Program-made: the position numbers and the translations under genes
Source of the DNA: Brachionus plicatilis
Taxonomy: Eukaryota > Rotifera > Eurotatoria > Ploima > Brachionidae
Assembly (NCBI GenBank): GCA_010279815.1
Contig: QEOQ01000214.1
Span: forward strand, 1,518,318 to 1,582,317
DNA length: 64,000 bases
Direction of reading: 5' to 3'
Shown: in pieces, positions 59,709-64,000 of the stretch
Layout of the letters: each line of letters opens with the position of its first letter
Position numbering within the stretch: the stretch's first letter is position 1
Notes under the pieces: model-generated
What the model was told of the DNA's origin: nothing
What the model saw: the letters and a program-made list of their open reading frames with translations, nothing else
Database searches by the model: none

Positions 59709-59826
59709 CTAATCTTTTTTTTCTCTCTCTTCTTCTCTTCCTCTCTCAATTTAAATTTTGTTTTAAGTTTTTTTTTTTGTCGTTGTTTCTGTTAATACTT
59801 TAAAATTTTTTAAAGAATTTAATCAG

Positions 59827-60375
59827 GAAAAATTGGATCAAACCAGTGTGTGCAATGAGGCCAATCCTAAGCCGTTGATGAGCTTGAACTTGGACGAAAA
59901 AATGGTGTCTGTCACAACGCAGGTGTTTAAGGCCAAATTTGAGAAAAAAAGGTCTTTTGCAGACAAAAAAAGTGTCGACTCGTCAATGCACAAGAAAGAG
60001 ATCAAGCCGAATAGTGCAGCTGCAGCAGCGCTCGCTATTGCCAACCAGTCTAACAAAAATCCGCTTGCTAGTTCTAGTGCGGCGAGTTCGCCGGTGGCCC
60101 CGCCGGCGCCAGTTCCGGTCCCGCCGCCCATTACCAATCTGCCGGCCCCTCCGGTTCCACCACAAGCTCCGGCCAATTACCCAGCCTATCCTGCTTATCC
60201 CGGCTACCCCGATCCGTACACATATCAATTGTATGCTCAATGGCAGGCGCAGTACTACCAGCAGTGGCAATGGGCCGCCATGAGCCAAGCGGCCAATGGA
60301 GCCAAGCACTCTGAGCCGGTCAATTCCAATCAGCCGGCTCCTCAGCCACCACCGCCTCCGCCACCCGCTCTCTGA
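59827..60375 (+). CDS. Pro/Tyr/Gln-rich exon, probable alternative 3' exon of the DZF gene
   Basis: After a pyrimidine-rich stretch and TTTAATCAG the frame is open for 182 codons to TGA. It encodes LDEKMVSVTTQVFKAKFEKK, an Ala/Ser-rich linker, then YPAYPAYPGYPDPYTYQLYA, WQAQYYQQWQWAA and a polyproline end. It has no ATG at its start. The DZF exon contains a possible phase-0 donor at CAA|GTGCTG (59675/59676) that would join it in frame and replace the last ten residues. An independent gene starting at ATG 59878 is the alternative. Such Tyr/Gln/Pro tails occur on several RNA-binding proteins. Confidence 0.55.
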   Translation, partial: EKLDQTSVCNEANPKPLMSLNLDEKMVSVTTQVFKAKFEKKRSFADKKSVDSSMHKKEIKPNSAAAAALAIANQSNKNPLASSSAASSPVAPPAPVPVPPPITNLPAPPVPPQAPANYPAYPAYPGYPDPYTYQLYAQWQAQYYQQWQWAAMSQAANGAKHSEPVNSNQPAPQPPPPPPPAL

Positions 60376-60859
60376 TCCACTTTCGATAAACTCGAATCGC
60401 ATCACTTGTACATTATTTGTCTTTTTGTCGATTTATCTGTTATTATTGATCAAATCAAGAGTATTTAAATAAATATTGTAAATTAAGGAATTAAAATGTA
60501 GCTTTTTTTTCTTCATCTTCTTTTTTTTCTCTAAACTGACAAGCATGGTTTGAATAAAATTTTTCCTGATATTTTCTTTTTTTTTTCGTTTTGAATTAAA
60601 TGCATATAATAATAAAATAATTGGTGATTTATTGCTTTTTTATTTTTTTGTTTAGCTAAAATTCATTATGAGCATCGAAAACTGGAAATTAAAGTCTCAA
60701 CTTTTATTGAGTAAAAAAATACAAAAAAAAATAAGACCATCAAATGATCATAAACGTCTTTTAAATAAATAAATAAATAAATTGGTAATGACTTGAGCTT
60801 TCGCCCCTTTGCCAATCTTATGTAAGCTGTTCCAATAAAAAATAATATTAAAAATTGTA
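60376..60859. other. 3' flank of the DZF locus
   Basis: AATAAA-like signals occur at 60467-60473. An AAATAAATAAATAAAT run at 60761-60781 joined to ACTTGAGCTTTCGCCCCTTT looks like a minus-strand retroelement tail. No gene. Confidence 0.4.
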
Positions 60860-60861
60860 TA

Positions 60862-61208
60862 CAGTTGTGTTCCGAACCAAATTTTGCATAAAATATTGTA
60901 AATTTACGTAAATTTATAAAAGTAGAAAAAAGTAAATTTATCAGATTTTACGTAAATTTATGTAAAAAAATAAATTTCCAAAAAATCGAAATGAAATTGA
61001 ATGCCAAAAGTGCATTTCATTGCATTCCATTTCATTCGAAGTGCCAAATTGTTTCGGTTTTTTGGACATTTTTTTTTTGCACAAATTTAGGTAAAATGTT
61101 CGAAATTTACTAAATTTTACGAAAAATCTGATAAATTTACGCAAAATTTGGTAAATTTACTATTTTTTACGTAAATTATCGTAAATTACTAAATCCGGAA
61201 CACCACCG
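60862..61208. mobile_element. Tc1/mariner-type MITE, 347 bp
   Basis: The ends CAGTTGTGTTCCG and, inverted, CGGTGGTGTTCCG lie between TA dinucleotides (60860-60861 and 61209-61210), the duplication made by Tc1/mariner transposases. The interior is mostly TTTACGTAAA-type palindromic words and has no ORF. Confidence 0.75.
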
Positions 61209-61389
61209 TACGCTGGAAACTTGAAAAAAAATACATTTTTATGTTTTTTTTTAAAATAAGAAAGAAAAAAAAAGGAAATATTCACAAAATAAAATAAGAC
61301 CAACAGATAACAATGAACTTAAAAGCAAAGTTTGTCTTAACTAAAAGTATCAATTGAATTGACATTTTTTAGCAAAAAATCTAGACTTG

Positions 61390-61610
61390 TTTTTAAGTCA
61401 CAAGTTTAAGTCTAAGTCACAAAATTTAAAGTCATGGCTTTAAATAAATTTTTTTTTTTCTTTTTTGGTCAATGCATTAAATTAAATTTTTTTTAAAAAA
61501 GTCCGAACAACATGAAATTTTTTCAGTTCCAGATAGTTAATTTTGGCCTAGTTAAAGTTAAATTAAAGTCCAAGTCAAAACTTTGACTTAAGAAAATGAA
61601 AAATCTAAAA
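61390..61610. repeat. Diverged relative of the hAT-type element
   Basis: Repeated AAGTCACAAGTTTAAGTC and TTAAAGTCCAAGTCAAAACT words match the internal repeats of the 302-bp element at 47395, but the ends are too eroded to place. Confidence 0.35.
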
Positions 61611-61884
61611 AAAACATAAAATTTTGATCAAAAACTTTCGAACATTTTGGTTTTCAAAAGAATTTTAATACACAAAAAAAACAAAAATACTGATGTAAGG
61701 GATGTTAATATTTATTGATACAGTGCTTTTATAAAAGGTGTTGAATGGGCTAAATTACGTAATTTTACATTATTTTTTGTAAGCTTAGTAATCTTACGTG
61801 AATATTAGTCCGTTAGGATATTGAATTTTACCAAAAATTACGTAAGCTTACATTAAAATACGAAATTTTTTTAAAAATCGTTAT

Positions 61885-62365
61885 AGAATGCTTACGGCTA
61901 AAATAATGAGGATTTTGGTAAGAAAAATGTAAAATTGATTTCTTTTCCAAAATATTTCATTCATTTTATTTTGAAAAATTCAAAAAAAATTCAAGATTCC
62001 TTACCGTTTCTTATTCAGTTTTACGAAAAATTACCAAATTTTTTGTTATATTTTAGTAAAATTTTGTAATGAAAATACTAATCATTGAATAATTAATAAG
62101 AAAAGGTCAGTTTTAAATTATTTGACAAGATGGTGGTTGGTCATTACAAAACACGATTTATACAATCCGATTTTGACAATCATGATTTATATTTTCATTA
62201 CAAAATTTTACCAAGAATGATGCTATTTTACGTAAAATTATGTAAGAAACGGTAAGGAATGTGATAATTTTTGAAATTTTTCATGATAAAATTTATTAAA
62301 TATTTTGGAAAAAAAGTCAATTTTTTGTTTTTCTTACCAAAATCCTCGTCTTTTGCCTATCTTAC
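61885..62365. repeat. Long imperfect palindrome, about 480 bp
   Basis: The left arm (GAGGATTTTGGTAAGAAAAA, later TTACCGTTTCTTA and TTTTGTAATGAAAA) is repeated inverted on the right (TTTTCATTACAAAA, TAAGAAACGGTAAGG, TTTTTCTTACCAAAATCCTC). Arms are about 200 bp with a 60-bp unique centre containing AAGATGGTGGTTGG. Probably a foldback or MITE element; end points and target duplication are not clear. Confidence 0.6.
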
Positions 62366-63280
62366 CATTATTCAGAAAATTTACTGCAAAACTATACCAA
62401 TCACTGCAAAACAAAATTTTTTTTTGAATTAAAAAAAAAATTTATGTATAACATAAAGAGAATATTTAACTCTGAAAATTGACTAACCATGACAATTAAT
62501 AAAACAATTAATTAATAAAGGATAGTCAAAGACGATTCGATTAAGATTTTCTAAATTAATTTCCTATTCGTGATTTATTTGTTTGTTACTTTAACTGTAT
62601 TTAAACATTTAACATCTTTCATTATTTACCTTGGATTTTAATTGATTTCACTTTTTATTTTAATTTGATTTTTTCATTTTTTTTATTTTCTTTAAAATTT
62701 TTATTTTTATTTTATCAGATTGACTTCTTATTAATTAAACCAGCTTTTTTATGCTTCGAATATAAGCATTTTTGCATTTTAGGAAAGTTAAACAGAATAA
62801 CAAACTATTCAAAATTCTTAAACTTAAATATTATTTTATTTTGCGTAAATATACTAACATTTTATAATTAATTTGATTTTAAAAAAAGATGTCACAGAAA
62901 TAATTTTTGAATTTTCTTTTTAAAAAATTTAAAAATAATCAAGAGATAAATTTTTTAAGTTACCTTTCAAATTCATAAATTTTTCAAAATTTGTTTGACT
63001 GAGGAGCAGAATTTTATAGTTAAATAAAAAAAAAAGTTAATGCTGCTATTAATTTATTTCATATCAGATACAAATTTAATTTCATTTAGATTTCAATTAA
63101 TCTTAAACTTAATTTTTTTTAACATTATCTTGATTGATTCTTTGATATTTCGACAATTAGTTTAAAATAATTTTTTATTTATTTTATTGACCCAAAATTA
63201 TTTTTTATAACAATCTAAATATTATTTATGTTACATTTTTCTAACGACATTTTTAAATTAATTTTATTTATTTAAAAAAA
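62366..63280. other. AT-rich intergenic region
   Basis: No gene recognised. A 68-codon plus-strand ORF at 62665-62871 is Phe/Leu/Ile-rich noise. Confidence 0.35.
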
Positions 63281-63748
63281 TTATTTAGTTGAACTTTGGC
63301 ATAAAATCTCAAAGCTTGTTGATATTTTATCCTGAACCAATTTTTTAAAAGTTTCTACAGGACAAATAGTATCACATCCTTTTAATAAAATTTATAAAAT
63401 AAAAAATTAAAAAAAAATTAAAAAAAAACCTTCAATACTGAGAGTGTTTAGCTGAGTTGCTTCATTGTTTTTATTATTCTTGTACTTAATCTGAACATAA
63501 TAATTATTGTTGCTATCATTTCTCAACTCAAAAAGCATTGCAGCGCCAAAATGAGGTTGGGTGATAGTATTCGATGTTTTCAGAAGTCGCTGTAAACCAG
63601 AGAGATAAAAATCGAACTATTTAACAAAAAATAATCCAAAATTGTTAAAAATAATCCAAAATTACCCCACTATACAAATAAAGTTCGTTTTTGGTACTGC
63701 CTTGAATTTTTCGGTCAAAATACGTGACCAATTGATTAAGAAGTCCAC
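63281..63748 (-). CDS. Histidine acid phosphatase, C-terminal part, with altered HD motif
   Basis: The last three exons, 63748-63666, 63616-63430 and 63378-63281, join in frame; the 5' part lies beyond about 63750 or outside the window. GGLLNQLVTYFDRKI matches the stretch before the catalytic HD motif of prostatic/lysosomal acid phosphatases. LYLYSGFDFYLSGLQRLL then aligns with YSAHDTTVSGLQ. PHFGAAMLFEL, YYVQIKYKNN and GCDTICPVETFKKLV match the C-terminal strand pair and the disulfide-bonded CxxxCP. The His of the HD proton-donor motif is Phe here while the Asp is kept, which predicts reduced or no phosphatase activity. Such enzymes are lysosomal or secreted. No upstream exon could be placed in the last 250 bases. 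Confidence 0.75.
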
Positions 63749-64000
63749 CTTAATATAAAATAAAATTATAATTTTAGTATTAAACGACTGGTATTTTATT
63801 TCAGACGATTTTAAAATCAAGCAAATAGTCCTCAAATAAAGCAAGCTAATCATGTATAATTTTATTTATTTAAAAAATTAATATTTAGAAGAATATTGAA
63901 ATACTTTGCGTTGCCAATTAATTTTAACTATTTTAAAGAATATATAAGAAAAGATAAATGAATAAATAAAATATATAAATTATATGAATTGGAGTCAGAG

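Noticed and set aside
59126..60405. Several minus-strand and plus-strand ORFs over the DZF locus
   Set aside because: Shadows of GC-richer exons; no motif or splice support of their own.
1..64000. CRISPR arrays, operons, bacterial-type promoters or riboswitches
   Set aside because: None seen; the window is clearly eukaryotic, with spliced genes and Pol III tRNA genes.

Overview
This is nuclear DNA of a small-genome animal. It is extremely AT-rich outside exons, and most introns that can be placed are 47-66 nt with GT-AG ends. The gene set is metazoan: WDR75, fibrillarin, SF3B4, PNISR, a DZF protein of the NF90/ZFR group, a CD225/dispanin protein and a rhodopsin-like receptor with a large ectodomain. 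A monogonont rotifer (Brachionus-like) fits the base composition, the short introns, the orphan receptor and the many short transposon derivatives. That assignment is an inference and was not tested by any search.

Layout. 0-3.1 kb: the edge of an unidentified minus-strand gene, then a short ORF split by a 2.44-kb terminal-inverted-repeat (TIR) transposon. The transposon has a perfect 8-bp target duplication and carries a decayed piece of the chaperonin gene TCP1/CCT1. 3.5-5.8 kb: single-exon receptor. 6.6-13 kb: a gene fragment, two inverted-repeat elements, a two-exon dispanin gene and a 1.05-kb non-autonomous piggyBac element. 14.4-19.3 kb: nine-exon WDR75. 21.7 kb: Tctex1-type dynein light chain. 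23.7-25.5 kb: a six-exon secreted protein with a duplicated six-cysteine module. 25.8-28.3 kb: tRNA-Thr, a glycosyltransferase-like gene and a LINE 3' end. 32.2-33.3 kb: fibrillarin. 34-39 kb: two more tRNA-Thr genes around a palindrome, a Tc1/mariner remnant and a LINE endonuclease fragment. 40.1-41.8 kb: PNISR. 46.1-47.3 kb: a fourth tRNA-Thr and SF3B4, followed by a hAT-type and a pogo/Tc1-type element. 48.6-55.1 kb: a large inverted duplication carrying two nearly identical copies of the queuosine-salvage gene QNG1, plus decayed copies of the 3' end of the neighbouring BTB-TLDc gene. 57.9-60.4 kb: a dsRBD-DZF gene and a Pro/Tyr/Gln-rich exon. 60.9-62.4 kb: a mariner-type element and a long palindrome. 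63.3-63.75 kb: the 3' end of a histidine acid phosphatase gene.

The host genes do not form one pathway. Several serve RNA biology: WDR75 and fibrillarin in early ribosome assembly, SF3B4 and PNISR in splicing, the DZF protein in RNA binding, QNG1 in supplying queuine for tRNA modification, and four tRNA-Thr(UGU) genes. The other main content is a dense set of short TIR elements whose ends and target duplications can often be read directly: 8-bp, TTAA and TA types. LINE 3' tails with a stem-loop followed by an AAAT-type repeat are also frequent.

All exon models were made by eye. Every join given was checked for GT-AG ends and reading frame.
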